Part shown: piece after piece, positions 10,060-18,883 of the stretch
Position numbering within the stretch: the stretch's first letter is position 1
Layout: each line of letters begins with the position of its first letter
Assembly: GCA_015075585.1 (NCBI GenBank)
Contig: JABTUB010000002.1
Span: forward strand, 186,001 to 250,000
From: Chloracidobacterium sp.
Lineage (GTDB): Bacteria; Acidobacteriota; Blastocatellia; Pyrinomonadales; Pyrinomonadaceae
Length of the DNA: 64,000 nt
Direction of reading: 5' to 3'
Made by a program: the position numbers and the translations under genes
Notes under the pieces: generated by a model
What the model was told of the DNA's origin: nothing
What the model saw: the letters and a program-made list of their open reading frames with translations, nothing else
Database searches by the model: none

Positions 10060-11153
10060 ACTTCTGCACCCGCCGTCCGTGAAACGCCGGTTTCGATGAT
10101 CGAAGGCAATGCAGCATCGCACGAATCAAGGACAAGGTCGGCGTCCGCTTCGACAGCACCGTCGCCGAACACATCACCGCGTTCAAGCGTCCGAAAATAG
10201 TTATCGATGTTGTCCAGTATCTCGTCGGCTGAGTGCGAATGATAGAGCGTCTGCCGAAACTGAGCACCGCCGACAAGCCCTTTTGTGAATTGTCCGGCAA
10301 GCTGCTTCATCTTGCCGAGGCTGACCATCTCCGGCATTTCCTCCAGACACATTCCGAAGAACTCGAGCAGCACGGCCTTTTTTTCTTCGACATCGGGCTG
10401 AGACGGTATTCTGCCATCGAGAACGTCGGCAAATTGCCGAAATATCCATGGATTTTGCATCGCACCGCGCCCGATCAGTATGCCGTCAACGCCAGTCTCG
10501 CGCCACTTTTTCAGCCCGTATTCTATGGTTGTAACATCTCCGTTTCCCGAAACAGGCACACTTACGGCCTCCTTGACCTGACGAATGATGTCCCAATTCG
10601 CAAGGCCTTTGTAGCCTTGCTCGCGCGTTCGCCCATGCACCTGAATATGCTCGACGCCGCACTGCTCCGCCATTTTTGCGACCTCAATGACATTGATCGA
10701 CGCATCGCTGTAGCCCGTACGCACCTTTAGCGTCAGCGGTATCGAAATCGAACGCTTTATTTCGTTCAGGATCGATCCCAGCAGTTTCGGCTCACGCAAA
10801 AGTCCCGAACCGCCGCCGTTCTTTACGACCTTCGGAGCGGGACAGCCGCAATTCACATCAACGATGTCGGCTCCTATCTCTTCTGCCATCTCGGCACCGA
10901 GAGCCATCCTTTCAGGCCGGCCGCCGAAGATCTGCACTGCGAACGGACGTTCATCCTCGTCAAAGCGCATCTGACGCTTCGACTTAGGATTATTGCGTGT
11001 CAGGCCCTCGACCGAGATGAATTCTGAGACAACAAGGCCGACGCCGCCGCGGCGTTTTATCAGCCGGCGAAAGACGCGGTCCGTCACGCCCGCCATCGGT
11101 GAAAGGATGAGCGGCGGGTCGATCTTGATGTCTCGGATGAAGAACGGTTGCAC
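10056..11153 (-). CDS. dus: tRNA-dihydrouridine synthase
   Basis: The product reduces specific uridines in the tRNA D-loop with FMN and NADPH. The 365-residue protein has the FMN-barrel start SPMAGVTDRVFRR and the catalytic-cysteine motif DVNCGCPAPKVVKNGGGSGL near residues 98-117. The phosphate-binding region reads GVEHIQVHGRTREQGYKG, and GNGDVTT and GVDGILIGRGAMQNPWIF complete the barrel. The best match is the DusB group, but the subfamily is not certain. A C-terminal tail of about 40 residues (from DVFGDGAVEADAD) has no domain I recognise. It is the first gene of a two-gene unit with the small secreted protein downstream. Confidence 0.95.
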   Translation of the reverse strand: MQPFFIRDIKIDPPLILSPMAGVTDRVFRRLIKRRGGVGLVVSEFISVEGLTRNNPKSKRQMRFDEDERPFAVQIFGGRPERMALGAEMAEEIGADIVDVNCGCPAPKVVKNGGGSGLLREPKLLGSILNEIKRSISIPLTLKVRTGYSDASINVIEVAKMAEQCGVEHIQVHGRTREQGYKGLANWDIIRQVKEAVSVPVSGNGDVTTIEYGLKKWRETGVDGILIGRGAMQNPWIFRQFADVLDGRIPSQPDVEEKKAVLLEFFGMCLEEMPEMVSLGKMKQLAGQFTKGLVGGAQFRQTLYHSHSADEILDNIDNYFRTLERGDVFGDGAVEADADLVLDSCDAALPSIIETGVSRTAGAEV

Positions 11154-11174
11154 AATACCAATTGATCGAAGCTA

Positions 11175-11702
11175 CTACTTTCCGCCCTGTGTCAGCTCGA
11201 TGCCGGTCGCCTCGAATGAAACTTCGGTGATGCTGCCGTCGGCATTCCGGCTTCCGAGTTTGGCTCCGTCCTCGGCTTCCATGTGGTCGGCCTTCGCTTT
11301 TGTGATGGTCTTTACCTGAACAGTTCCCTCGGCACGGGCATTCGCTCCGGCCGACTTGAGCGGAATGAAGAATGAATGATCCTTCATATTCACACGAATG
11401 CTCTTTGAATCCTTGGTCTGCGCCACCTCTGCCCAACAGCCTTCATTCTTGCACGAACGCACAACAACGCCCTCGATGCGGATGGTCTTGCCCGCATATT
11501 TCGACGGGTCGGCAAGCACCTTGTTGAGGCTGACCTTCTTCGAATTGCCGATCGCGGCACCCCGCTTCAGATAACTGCCGGCGGGGATCGCCGCGTTCAT
11601 ATCCGCTTCGGTAGGCTTAGCCTTTTCCGCCATATTTTCCTGGGCGAACGACACCATTGCGAACGCCGTCAAAATTCCGCATATCAAAATAAGTTTTTTC
11701 AT
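11175..11702 (-). CDS. secreted DUF4920-family protein
   Basis: The start at 11702 (MKKLILICGILTAFAM) gives a signal peptide ending at FAQ. The mature domain has the OB-fold-like pattern KTIRIEGVVVRSCKNEGCW, then a conserved SIRVNMKDHSFFIPL segment, as in DUF4920 proteins. The two cysteines in SCKNEGCW could bind metal or form a disulfide. The function is unknown in the family. The start codon lies 4 bases after the stop of the amidohydrolase gene, so the two are almost certainly co-transcribed, and the dus gene follows 21 bases downstream. Confidence 0.83.
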   Translation of the reverse strand: MKKLILICGILTAFAMVSFAQENMAEKAKPTEADMNAAIPAGSYLKRGAAIGNSKKVSLNKVLADPSKYAGKTIRIEGVVVRSCKNEGCWAEVAQTKDSKSIRVNMKDHSFFIPLKSAGANARAEGTVQVKTITKAKADHMEAEDGAKLGSRNADGSITEVSFEATGIELTQGGK

Positions 11703-11706
11703 AATT

Positions 11707-13371
11707 TTACTTTTTTGCCTCGTAAACCACTCTACCGTCAACCACGGTCATGAGCACCTTTGCCTCGCCGATCTTTGCGGGGTTGATGGTAAATATATCA
11801 TCTGAAAGGACGATCAGGTCGGCGAGCTTTCCTTCCGAAAGCGTGCCCTTCACATCCTCTTGAAACTCGGCATAGGCCGAACCGAGAGTATAACACCGAA
11901 CGGCATCATCCACCGTGATCTTTTGCTCGGGGAACCAGCCGTTCGGGTTCTTTCCGTCGGTCGTCCGCCGCGTTACCGCGGCCTGAATACCGAACAGCGG
12001 GTTGAGCGGCGCAACCGACCAATCGGTGCCGAATGCAAGGTGTGCACCGGAATCGAGCAGCGAACGGAAAGCATATGCTCCCTTGAGCCGTTCACTGCCG
12101 AGCCGATCGACAGCCCAACGTCCGTCATCGGTCAGATGCACCGGCTGCATCGATGCGACGACCCCGAGTTTTGCAAAACGCGGTATATCCTGCGGCCGCA
12201 GATGCTGCGAATGTTCAATACGGAAGCGGCGGTCGCGCGGCCCGTCCTCACGAATAACGCTCTCATAAATGTCGAGTATCGTTGCGTTGGAACGGTCGCC
12301 GATCGCGTGGATCATCACCTGAAGGCCGTGCTTGTCCGCATCTGCGACCGCGGCCTTCATTGTGGTCAGCACTTCGGCACGCGGAATGCCGCTTGTTGAC
12401 GGGTCATCGTTATACGGCTCAAAGAACCATGCGGTTCGCGAGCCTAAACTGCCGTCAGCAAAGCCTTTGAGCGAACCGACACGCAGCATAGGGCTGCCGA
12501 ATGCCGACTGAAGGCCGACATCCTCAAGGCCCTGCCGATCAAAGAGTGCGTTGCCCGCATAAATGCGTGTCTTGAGTCTGCCGGCACGGATCAATTCTTG
12601 ATAAATACTCACAGCCTTGCCTGCCGACATATCCTGTACGCTGGTTACGCCGAGGCTTGCGGCATGATCCGTTGCGGCAATAGCAGCTGCCGTCAACTGT
12701 GCGGTCGAGGACGGCGGAATGATACGGTCAACAATGCCCATTGCCGTATCTTTCAAAACACCCGTCGGCTCGCCGTTCGCATCCCGCACGATCAGGCCGC
12801 CGTCAACATCCTTTGTTTCTTTTGTCACACCGGCGAGCTTCAGCGCAAGGCTGTTCGCAACTCCCATGTGTCCGTCAAGCCTCTCGACAAAGACAGGATT
12901 GTTCGGCGCGGCGGCATCTATCAACTGCCGGGTCGGCAGATCGTTGGGAGTCCAATTCTCGTGGTCCCAATTACCCCCGAGGATCCATTCGCCGGGCTTG
13001 AGTTTTGCGGAGTACTCTTTTATTCTCGCCGCGAACTCCTCGCGCGACCTTGCATCACGAAGGTCAATCAGCCCGAGTTGCATACCGCCGGAAATGAAGT
13101 GCAAATGAGCATCATTAAAGCCCGGAATGACGGTCTTGCCGCCTGCGTCAATGACGCGGGTTGCCGGGCCGATCAGCGGCTTCGTGTCAGCATCACTGCC
13201 TACACGGACGATCTTGCCGCCAAGGACCGCAAGCGAACGGGCAAGCGGCCGCGCCGTGTCCATCGTGTGAATATTCGCATTTACTACGACAATATCGGCC
13301 TTTAGCGGCCGGGCGCTGAGCCATACCGCAAGCAGCATCACTATCGCCGGAAGCAAGGCCAACTTTTTCAT
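11707..13371 (-). CDS. secreted metal-dependent amidohydrolase, YtcJ type
   Basis: The product is about 554 residues with an N-terminal signal sequence (KKLALLPAIVMLLAVWLSA); the ATG at 13371 is preferred over 13392. It is a TIM-barrel amidohydrolase of the amidohydrolase_3/YtcJ group. The metal-binding motif is GFNDAHLHFISGG near residue 80. Other barrel ligands are in MIHAIGDRSN and RIEHSQHLRPQD. The C-terminal barrel motif is FGTDWSVAPLNPLFGI. Family members hydrolyse amide-like bonds; the substrate here is unknown. It is the first gene of a unit with the DUF4920 gene. Confidence 0.9.
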   Translation of the reverse strand: MKKLALLPAIVMLLAVWLSARPLKADIVVVNANIHTMDTARPLARSLAVLGGKIVRVGSDADTKPLIGPATRVIDAGGKTVIPGFNDAHLHFISGGMQLGLIDLRDARSREEFAARIKEYSAKLKPGEWILGGNWDHENWTPNDLPTRQLIDAAAPNNPVFVERLDGHMGVANSLALKLAGVTKETKDVDGGLIVRDANGEPTGVLKDTAMGIVDRIIPPSSTAQLTAAAIAATDHAASLGVTSVQDMSAGKAVSIYQELIRAGRLKTRIYAGNALFDRQGLEDVGLQSAFGSPMLRVGSLKGFADGSLGSRTAWFFEPYNDDPSTSGIPRAEVLTTMKAAVADADKHGLQVMIHAIGDRSNATILDIYESVIREDGPRDRRFRIEHSQHLRPQDIPRFAKLGVVASMQPVHLTDDGRWAVDRLGSERLKGAYAFRSLLDSGAHLAFGTDWSVAPLNPLFGIQAAVTRRTTDGKNPNGWFPEQKITVDDAVRCYTLGSAYAEFQEDVKGTLSEGKLADLIVLSDDIFTINPAKIGEAKVLMTVVDGRVVYEAKK

Positions 13372-13424
13372 AAGACAAGCGTTTGAAACCATTGTATCCT
13401 TTAGAGTGAGAGAGCATTATACCA

Positions 13425-13919
13425 ATGAAGCCGGCCTATCTCCACATTCTTTCGCTTTCAATTGTCATCCTCGGGCTGGCGTTCGTCATCTTTCTGTATT
13501 GGTCGCAGCCGAAGACGATCGCCGAGGTGGGAACGAAAGGAAGCGTTGTCCTCGGCACATACAATATCGATCGGGCCGAATTTGAACGCGGCTTGGAGGC
13601 GTTCAGGCGGGATGACTTTCTGAACGCTCGTGCGGCCTTTGACCGCGCCGACCCTGAACATCAGAACGCTGAGGCACAGTTCTATGTCGCATACAGCTTT
13701 TACAGACAAGGATGGGGCCGTTTGTCGAGCGATAATGCTTTGTTCGGACAGGGCTTGAAGGCTGTCGATCGCGTAATGGCTATCGACCCGAATTTCCGTT
13801 CAAGCGACACATCGCTCGGCTTGCGTACACCGCTTGAATTGAAAAGTGAGCTTGAAGACGGCCTTAAGATAACGCTTTCTGACCTTGACCCGCGGAGGCT
13901 CGTATGCGAACGCAAATGA
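13425..13919 (+). CDS. membrane-anchored TPR-like protein
   Basis: This 164-residue protein has one N-terminal membrane helix (ILSLSIVILGLAFVIFLYW) and a soluble part with TPR-like helices: FERGLEAFRRDDFLNARAAF, then AQFYVAYSFYRQGWGRL and GLKAVDRVMAIDPNFRSSD. The domain is outside the cytoplasm if the helix is a signal anchor. Such proteins usually act as scaffolds; no partner can be named. The next gene overlaps by 16 bases, so the pair is an operon. Confidence 0.78.
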   Translation: MKPAYLHILSLSIVILGLAFVIFLYWSQPKTIAEVGTKGSVVLGTYNIDRAEFERGLEAFRRDDFLNARAAFDRADPEHQNAEAQFYVAYSFYRQGWGRLSSDNALFGQGLKAVDRVMAIDPNFRSSDTSLGLRTPLELKSELEDGLKITLSDLDPRRLVCERK

Positions 13920-14599
13920 ACACCGAACTTGCTGAACAAGAGACGGCGATCGGCATCGCCGAAGGCCCCGGCAAACGGACAAATTATCTTGTCTATTTTG
14001 GCTTGCCCGCGGTCTTCCTCGCAGTAACGCTCCTCGGCGGCCTGCGCTTCGGTATTCAGGACAATGCCTTCATCTTTCTTGTGCCGCCGCTGATCTGCCT
14101 CGTTCTCGGCGCGGCTGCGATGGTGCTTTTCGTACGTTCGGGACTCATTTCGTCAAACGGTTGGTTGTCGCAAGAGAATGCGTTGCTCGTCAATGCGGCT
14201 CGCGGGGGTGTTCTATTAACGCTTTTTACCGCCTCGACCCAAGTCTTCAATTCGCTGCTGCCGGAGCAAGGGCTGCCGTTTTGGGTGATCGGATTCTGCT
14301 TCGTCTGGACGCTTTGGAACAACCTGTTCTCCGAGTTCGATGCGTCAAAACTCGTAAAAAGCCTCGCGGCATTATTCGCCATTGCATTCGCGGCGAAATA
14401 CCTGATCCTTGCGAACTTAGTATCGCCGTCCGAAGGCGGCTGGTTCCAACGGCTTCTCGAAAATCCGGGCAAGGAAACAATAACGTGGCTGCTCGACCTG
14501 CCGAAGTTCTCACGAGCAACAGGCTACGCACAGTTTTTCACTATTGTCCTGTATCTTGCGGGATTGTACCTGACACCGAACCGAGTTGACGAACACTGA
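13904..14599 (+). CDS. six-helix integral membrane protein, unknown function
   Basis: The 231-residue product has about six membrane segments, for example YLVYFGLPAVFLAVTLLGGL, LICLVLGAAAMVLFVRSGL and FFTIVLYLAGLYL at the end. I recognise no family. Two starts are possible. ATG 13904 has a GGAGG ribosome binding site five bases upstream; ATG 13916 makes an ATGA overlap with the upstream stop but has no such site. I therefore choose 13904. The gene overlaps the TPR-like gene and ends 6 bases from the convergent PDZ gene. Confidence 0.75.
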   Translation: MRTQMNTELAEQETAIGIAEGPGKRTNYLVYFGLPAVFLAVTLLGGLRFGIQDNAFIFLVPPLICLVLGAAAMVLFVRSGLISSNGWLSQENALLVNAARGGVLLTLFTASTQVFNSLLPEQGLPFWVIGFCFVWTLWNNLFSEFDASKLVKSLAALFAIAFAAKYLILANLVSPSEGGWFQRLLENPGKETITWLLDLPKFSRATGYAQFFTIVLYLAGLYLTPNRVDEH

Positions 14600-14605
14600 G
14601 GATGA

Positions 14606-15406
14606 TCACTGCGGGCGATCAAGGCTCACCACGACCTTGGCTCCGTCGCGGCGGATCTGCATACTGCCGCCATTAAATGTGCCGTCGAAAGTTGCTTTCT
14701 CCTCGACCGGCTTCTGATCTATCATTTCGATGACATCACCGGCCTTAATGCCGAGCCGCTCGGCCGCCGAAGCAGGCTTCACGCCTGTGATGTGCCAGCC
14801 GCCATGCCCAAAGCCGCCCTCAATACCGAACTGCTCGATCACTTCCTTCATTGAGATCGCCTGTGCTTTACCAAGATCGGACGGCTGCGGCGGCGGTGCT
14901 GCGTTGGGATCAAGCCCTTTCGGGAATAACTGGACGCCCGGCTTTAGCGCGCTGTCTATCGTCTCGTTCGATGCCGGTGTTCGTTCAGTATGCCGTACCG
15001 GAGTGCTCGAACGGCGCCGAACCGGAACAGTGAACTGTGTTAGCGGCTCCGATATCGGAGTTTCTCTCGCCTCGGCAGTTTCTGCACTCGGAGCATCGAT
15101 GCTCTGTGGCTCATCCGCAACGCTGTTGGTCGCCGGAATTTCCACGACCGTGTCAACCGGCCTGACAGCGACAGCCGTCTGATCTTGCTTGAACACGAAT
15201 AGGCCGATCGCTATGCCTACAACTGCGAGCGGCAGCAATGCCGCAAATGCCGGCTTCCACAGCACGCCGCCTTTTCGCGCCGGCATGCCCTTTGCGATGC
15301 CGGCACGCACGCGCGTCTCGAAATCAGGCGGTGCATCGGCCCGCGGAAGTGATGCCAGAGCGGCGCTGACCGCTTCTTCCTCTTCAGTTCGTGATCTCGA
15401 TTGCAT
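14606..15406 (-). CDS. putative anti-sigma factor with extracytoplasmic PDZ domain
   Basis: The 266-residue product starts 3 bases after the ECF sigma gene, the usual place for an anti-sigma factor. Its cytoplasmic part is only about 45 residues (EEEEAVSAALASLPRADAP, DFETRVRAGIAKGM) and lacks the zinc-binding HxxxCxxC motif of common anti-sigma domains. One membrane helix (AFAALLPLAVVGIAIGLFVF) follows. A Ser/Thr/Pro-rich linker leads to a C-terminal PDZ-like domain (about residues 180-266; GWHITGVKPASAAERLGIK, GDVIEMIDQKPVE). The anti-sigma role is inferred from position; the PDZ domain suggests it binds unfolded or C-terminal peptides outside the cytoplasm. Confidence 0.75.
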   Translation of the reverse strand: MQSRSRTEEEEAVSAALASLPRADAPPDFETRVRAGIAKGMPARKGGVLWKPAFAALLPLAVVGIAIGLFVFKQDQTAVAVRPVDTVVEIPATNSVADEPQSIDAPSAETAEARETPISEPLTQFTVPVRRRSSTPVRHTERTPASNETIDSALKPGVQLFPKGLDPNAAPPPQPSDLGKAQAISMKEVIEQFGIEGGFGHGGWHITGVKPASAAERLGIKAGDVIEMIDQKPVEEKATFDGTFNGGSMQIRRDGAKVVVSLDRPQ

Positions 15407-15409
15407 CGA

Positions 15410-16075
15410 TCAATCCAAAAAGCCTTCCAATTTCGCCCTCAGGAGGCCGCGGCCCCGACTTATCCTCGATTTTGTCGTACCAAGGCCTAACTCCATGATC
15501 TCAGCGACCTCTTCATACGAGCGCCCTTCGATATCACGAAGCACGATCGGCAGGCGGTATTTCTCCGGCAGGCTCGCGATCGCCTTTACAATTGCCGCGT
15601 TCCTCTCATTTTCAACGGTTTCAGCTTCGGGCGAACGCCGCACGTCCGGCGGATCGTATTCAACGTCACTGTTATCATCGCTTTGCAAGTAGCCCGTCAG
15701 CGAAATGAGCCGCCGCCGCTTTCGCCTCCTTATCTCGCTTATCGCCAGATTGCTCGCAATGCGGTAGATGTACGTCGAGAACGCATACTTCGTGTGGTAG
15801 CGCTCAAGTGCAAAATAAACGCGTACGAATGTTTCCTGTGCCAGATCGACGGCCTCATCATAATCATTCAGGAAGCGGTACAAAAAGTTCGTGATAGGCG
15901 AGCGGTATCGTGCGATGATCTCGCCGAACGCCTGTTCGTCGCCGCCTCTTGCCGCCTCGACAATCTCGTGATCGGATCGGCGTGCATCAGGCACAGAGGC
16001 CGCCATTGCCTCCGTTCGCGCGATCTCCGCGTCAGTACCCTTGGCACATTCATAGCTGTTTACAACAGAAGTCAT
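15410..16075 (-). CDS. ECF-type RNA polymerase sigma factor
   Basis: The 221-residue product contains sigma region 2 (FGEIIARYRSPITNFLYRF, YDEAVDLAQETFVRVYF, STYIYRIASNLAISEIRR) and region 4 (AIASLPEKYRLPIVLRDIEG, YEEVAEIMELGLGTTKSRI). The linker of about 35 acidic residues between them is long. The RpoE-like group controls envelope or stress regulons. It is co-transcribed with the PDZ protein, its probable anti-sigma factor. It has a 35-residue N-terminal extension before region 2; a later start is possible but I see no better ribosome binding site. Confidence 0.93.
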   Translation of the reverse strand: MTSVVNSYECAKGTDAEIARTEAMAASVPDARRSDHEIVEAARGGDEQAFGEIIARYRSPITNFLYRFLNDYDEAVDLAQETFVRVYFALERYHTKYAFSTYIYRIASNLAISEIRRRKRRRLISLTGYLQSDDNSDVEYDPPDVRRSPEAETVENERNAAIVKAIASLPEKYRLPIVLRDIEGRSYEEVAEIMELGLGTTKSRISRGRGLLRAKLEGFLD

Positions 16076-16088
16076 CCGAAAACAAAAA

Positions 16089-16159
16089 GCTTCTGCCTTG
16101 CTACATCACGCACATCTGCACGAAATGTTGCATTAAAGGCCATTCAAAAACGCAGAAGC
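16089..16159 (-). terminator. possible terminator with a large loop
   Basis: GCTTCTGC and GCAGAAGC form a perfect 8-base inverted repeat separated by 55 bases. On the minus strand the second arm is followed by TTTTTG then TTTT. It sits between the LolA-like gene and the sigma factor gene, both minus strand. The large loop makes a normal terminator doubtful; a leader structure for the sigma gene is the alternative. Confidence 0.3.
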
Positions 16160-16206
16160 CCCGAACTGCTTGTCCGAGGCCCGGCAAAAAAGAGATCGCT
16201 CCGCGG

Positions 16207-17031
16207 TCACTGCCCGCGAAAAAGGTCGTCGTCGATCTTAGGGCCGAATGTGATGGTCCCGACCTCGGACTCTTCGACGGTCTTGTCATTTGCCGTAAGG
16301 ACGGTGCGGTACGGCACGAGCGTGCCCTGTGCGTAGCGGTAATCGTAGAACTTGCGTTGGTACTTAACGCCGCCGTCCTCATAGGTCAGCATCATCACGC
16401 GATAGGTCTTGACGCTGATATAATACCGCGTCACGCGGCCCTTAGTGTCAGTAACGTCAACCACATAGAACTCGACGCCAAGGTGCTTGTCTTTGCCGAC
16501 AAGATCGAGCTTTGAGCCATCCTCCTTGAAGCGAAGCAACCCGTCAAGCCCGCGGAAGATCTGGTCTTCAAAGGTCCGCACGGCATCTTGCCTCGGAGCA
16601 AAGGTCGCATTGTTGAATACACCAAAGGTCTTTTCGCCATCCCATACGAGCGAATAACGTGCGTTCGGAAATTCCTGTTGAACCCGCACCTTATCTTTCG
16701 AGAGGGCATCGCCGCGGATGATGTAACGGGTATAAGCCGCAGTATCCAGCGTGCCGGCCGCATCCGCCACTGTGGTTTTTCCGTGCTCGAGTGTAGTCTT
16801 GCGGATCCTGTCGAGCAAAGCACGCCCGCCGCCGAAACCATAGACAATAATGCAAGATTCCGCGACCTGCTCGGCGGTTATCTGCCCCGCGTTATCCTTG
16901 CCGTTATTCTTTATCGGACTCGGCGTCGGTGCCGGTTCGGTCTTATCCCGTGCAGCCTCGTCCGTTTGAGCGTTGGCGAACGCAACAAAAAGTACGATCA
17001 AAAGAATAAGGCTTGAAAAACGAATTAACAC
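16207..17031 (-). CDS. secreted LolA/outer-membrane lipoprotein-sorting-like protein
   Basis: The 274-residue product has a signal peptide (LIRFSSLILLIVLFVAFANA). The GTG start at 17031 has AAGGAG about 11 bases upstream. The mature part carries a proline-rich linker, then a mainly beta domain with YIIRGDALSKDKVRVQQ, YSLVWDGEKTFGVFN and RVTRYYISVKTYRVMMLTYE, the half-barrel pattern of LolA-like proteins. It ends in a VEESEVGTITFGPKIDDDLF strand typical of this group in Acidobacteriota. A lipid- or lipoprotein-binding role is inferred from the fold only. It is monocistronic as far as can be seen. Confidence 0.7.
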   Translation of the reverse strand: MLIRFSSLILLIVLFVAFANAQTDEAARDKTEPAPTPSPIKNNGKDNAGQITAEQVAESCIIVYGFGGGRALLDRIRKTTLEHGKTTVADAAGTLDTAAYTRYIIRGDALSKDKVRVQQEFPNARYSLVWDGEKTFGVFNNATFAPRQDAVRTFEDQIFRGLDGLLRFKEDGSKLDLVGKDKHLGVEFYVVDVTDTKGRVTRYYISVKTYRVMMLTYEDGGVKYQRKFYDYRYAQGTLVPYRTVLTANDKTVEESEVGTITFGPKIDDDLFRGQ

Positions 17032-17202
17032 GCAGCAGATCTCTCCTTATTTGACGATGAATGACACCGAAGTGCGGATTGTATCACGCCTTTGCGGGCT
17101 TCCGCATTGTAGGCTTGATGATTTTTGCGGCAAAAAGGATGTATCTCGACAACATCGCACTGCGGGCAATACCGGAACATTTCGTTTACAATTGCTCTGC
17201 AA

Positions 17203-17673
17203 ATGAAGCGAACCGGACCGAGCGTTGCCCTGTACGAGCCTGAAATTCCGCCGAATACGGGAAATATCGCACGCCTGTGTGCGGCGACGGAAACGCCGCT
17301 GCATATTGTCGGCGTTACAGGGTTTAGGATGGACGACAGGATGCTGAAACGCTCCGGCCTCGATTACTGGAGCGAAGTGCGTCTGGAGCGGCATCTCGAC
17401 ATGGAGGCTCTAAAGACGGCATTGCCGTCGGCACGCTTTATCTATTTGACGACCAAGTCGCATAAACCCTATTTCGATCTTTCATTCAGCGAGGACGACT
17501 GCCTTGTATTCGGCCCCGAGACGCGCGGCCTGCCTGCCGAAATACTCGCTTCGGCGCCTGAAATGTGCGTTACGATACCGATGAGCAACAAAAATGTCCG
17601 CAGCCTCAATCTCGCAACAAGCGTCGGCATTGTCCTCTATGAAGCCCTTCGCCAGCTTGGCACCGGTCTCTAA
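17203..17673 (+). CDS. trmL: tRNA (cytidine/uridine-34-2'-O)-methyltransferase
   Basis: The product methylates the wobble ribose of tRNA-Leu isoacceptors in E. coli. The ATG at 17203 gives 156 residues, the usual TrmL length; the longer open frame adds 26 atypical residues. SPOUT-class knot motifs are visible: VALYEPEIPPNTGNIARLCA at the start, LVFGPETRGLPAEIL near residue 95, and IPMSNKNVRSLNLATSVGIV near the C-terminus. It stands alone. Confidence 0.95.
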   Translation: MKRTGPSVALYEPEIPPNTGNIARLCAATETPLHIVGVTGFRMDDRMLKRSGLDYWSEVRLERHLDMEALKTALPSARFIYLTTKSHKPYFDLSFSEDDCLVFGPETRGLPAEILASAPEMCVTIPMSNKNVRSLNLATSVGIVLYEALRQLGTGL

Positions 17674-17796
17674 AAAAGCGTTTCTGCTGTCGGCTATTTC
17701 ATGAGTATCGCCACATTATCAGACAGCCTTTTGCCGGCGAAAAACGTCTAACAATTGTCATGGAAATTATGGCAAACCTTAAGGAGGTTTAGAGAG

Positions 17797-18348
17797 ATGA
17801 ACAGACTGACATCATATTTAACAGCACTCATACTTGCCGTCGGTTTGGCCGCCGTCGGAGTAAGCGCGCAGAACTTCGCCCCGGAGGGCACTGTCGTCAA
17901 AACACCGAATCAGCATCAGATCGCAAAGCGGATCAGATACTTGTCGCATTACAGCGTTTTTGACGTGATCAACTTCAAGGTTGACGGCTCGACGGTCGTA
18001 CTGACGGGCAAAGTAGCCTCACTCGGCACAAAAAGTGCGGCATCTACCGCGATCAAAGGCCTTCCCGGTGTAACAAAGGTCGTGAACAATATCGAGCAGC
18101 TGCCTGCATCGCCTTTCGACGATCGGATCAGGCGCGAAGCGATCCGCACATTCATAAACCGCGGGCCGGCACAGTACTTCAGTGAGATCGATCCGGCGGT
18201 ACGCATTATCGTCGAGAACGGTAATGTAACGCTGGTCGGCACCGTTGCCCGCAAATCGGACAGCGATCTGCTCAACGTGCTTGCGAACGGCCTTACGGGT
18301 GTCTTCAGCGTAACGAACAACATCGTCGTTGAGGCCAAGGCCCGCTAA
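17797..18348 (+). CDS. secreted protein with two BON domains
   Basis: The ATG at 17797 is fixed by an AAGGAGGT ribosome binding site about 9 bases upstream. A signal peptide (LTALILAVGLAAVGVSAQ) precedes two BON repeats. The first covers about residues 37-100 (FKVDGSTVVLTGKVASLGTK, LPGVTKVVNNIE). The second covers about 110-180 (IIVENGNVTLVGTVARKSD, LTGVFSVTNNIVVE). BON domains bind phospholipid or stabilise the envelope, as in OsmY. A periplasmic envelope-stress role is the likely one. An intrinsic terminator follows. Confidence 0.88.
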   Translation: MNRLTSYLTALILAVGLAAVGVSAQNFAPEGTVVKTPNQHQIAKRIRYLSHYSVFDVINFKVDGSTVVLTGKVASLGTKSAASTAIKGLPGVTKVVNNIEQLPASPFDDRIRREAIRTFINRGPAQYFSEIDPAVRIIVENGNVTLVGTVARKSDSDLLNVLANGLTGVFSVTNNIVVEAKAR

Positions 18349-18383
18349 CGCCTTTCGCATATAACAACTGAAGCGCTCAACCA

Positions 18384-18415
18384 AAAAGCCGGCGTCCCCA
18401 CCGCCGGCCTTTTTA
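18384..18415. terminator. intrinsic terminator after the BON gene
   Basis: GCCGGCG (18388-18394) and CGCCGGC (18402-18408) form a 7-bp GC stem with a 7-base loop, flanked by AAAAA on the left and TTTTT on the right. It can stop transcription from both sides and marks the edge of the accessory zone. Confidence 0.88.
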
Positions 18416-18433
18416 TATACCCGCGATCGGGAT

Positions 18434-18883
18434 CTACATCACGCAGCTCATCCGTGACGAAGGCGGGGTGCCGTAGCCCAGTCCGCCGTTGCGTTGGGTT
18501 GAGATGGCTTCTTCGCCGAAGGCCATGAAGTCCTTTCGGCTGGTGACGTTACCGCTGCCGTCGGTCGTTACTCTCGTGCTTCCGAGGTGATCGAGCGTGA
18601 CGTAGGTTGTGCCGGAGCTTGTTTCGGTCGAGATCAGGCGCGAGCCTGCGTAAACGTAACTTGTCGTCGCGACGGTCGGTAAGCCGTTCCTTTCCATCGG
18701 CGGAGTCGTCGTCCATTCCTCCACCAACGTCCCGCCCGCATCATTCACCACCATCTTCTGCTTCCAGCGGTGCAGAACGTTCTCATTTACACCCGTCTCC
18801 CGTGAGATGGCCGCGATCGACTGTCCCGCCATGTATTTCCGTATGACCTCTCGCTTGAACTCCAGATCGTATTGTTTTCTCAT
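18434..18883 (-). pseudogene. chimeric ORF: IS3-type transposase OrfA start joined to an RHS fragment
   Basis: The open frame is 149 codons but has two unrelated halves. Residues 1-44 (MRKQYDLEFKREVIRKYMAG, SIAAISRETGVNENVLHRWK) are the helix-turn-helix start of an IS3-family OrfA. From about residue 46 the sequence is a YD-repeat core (DAGGTLVEEW, SYVYAGSRLISTETSSGTTY, DHLGSTRVTTDGSGN). That half aligns with the RHS protein encoded further right (VYAGSRLLSTETSAGTTY). The homology stops after FGEEAIS, and the last residues are unrelated. I read it as recombination debris that happens to stay in frame; expression as a fusion is possible but unsupported. Confidence 0.8.
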
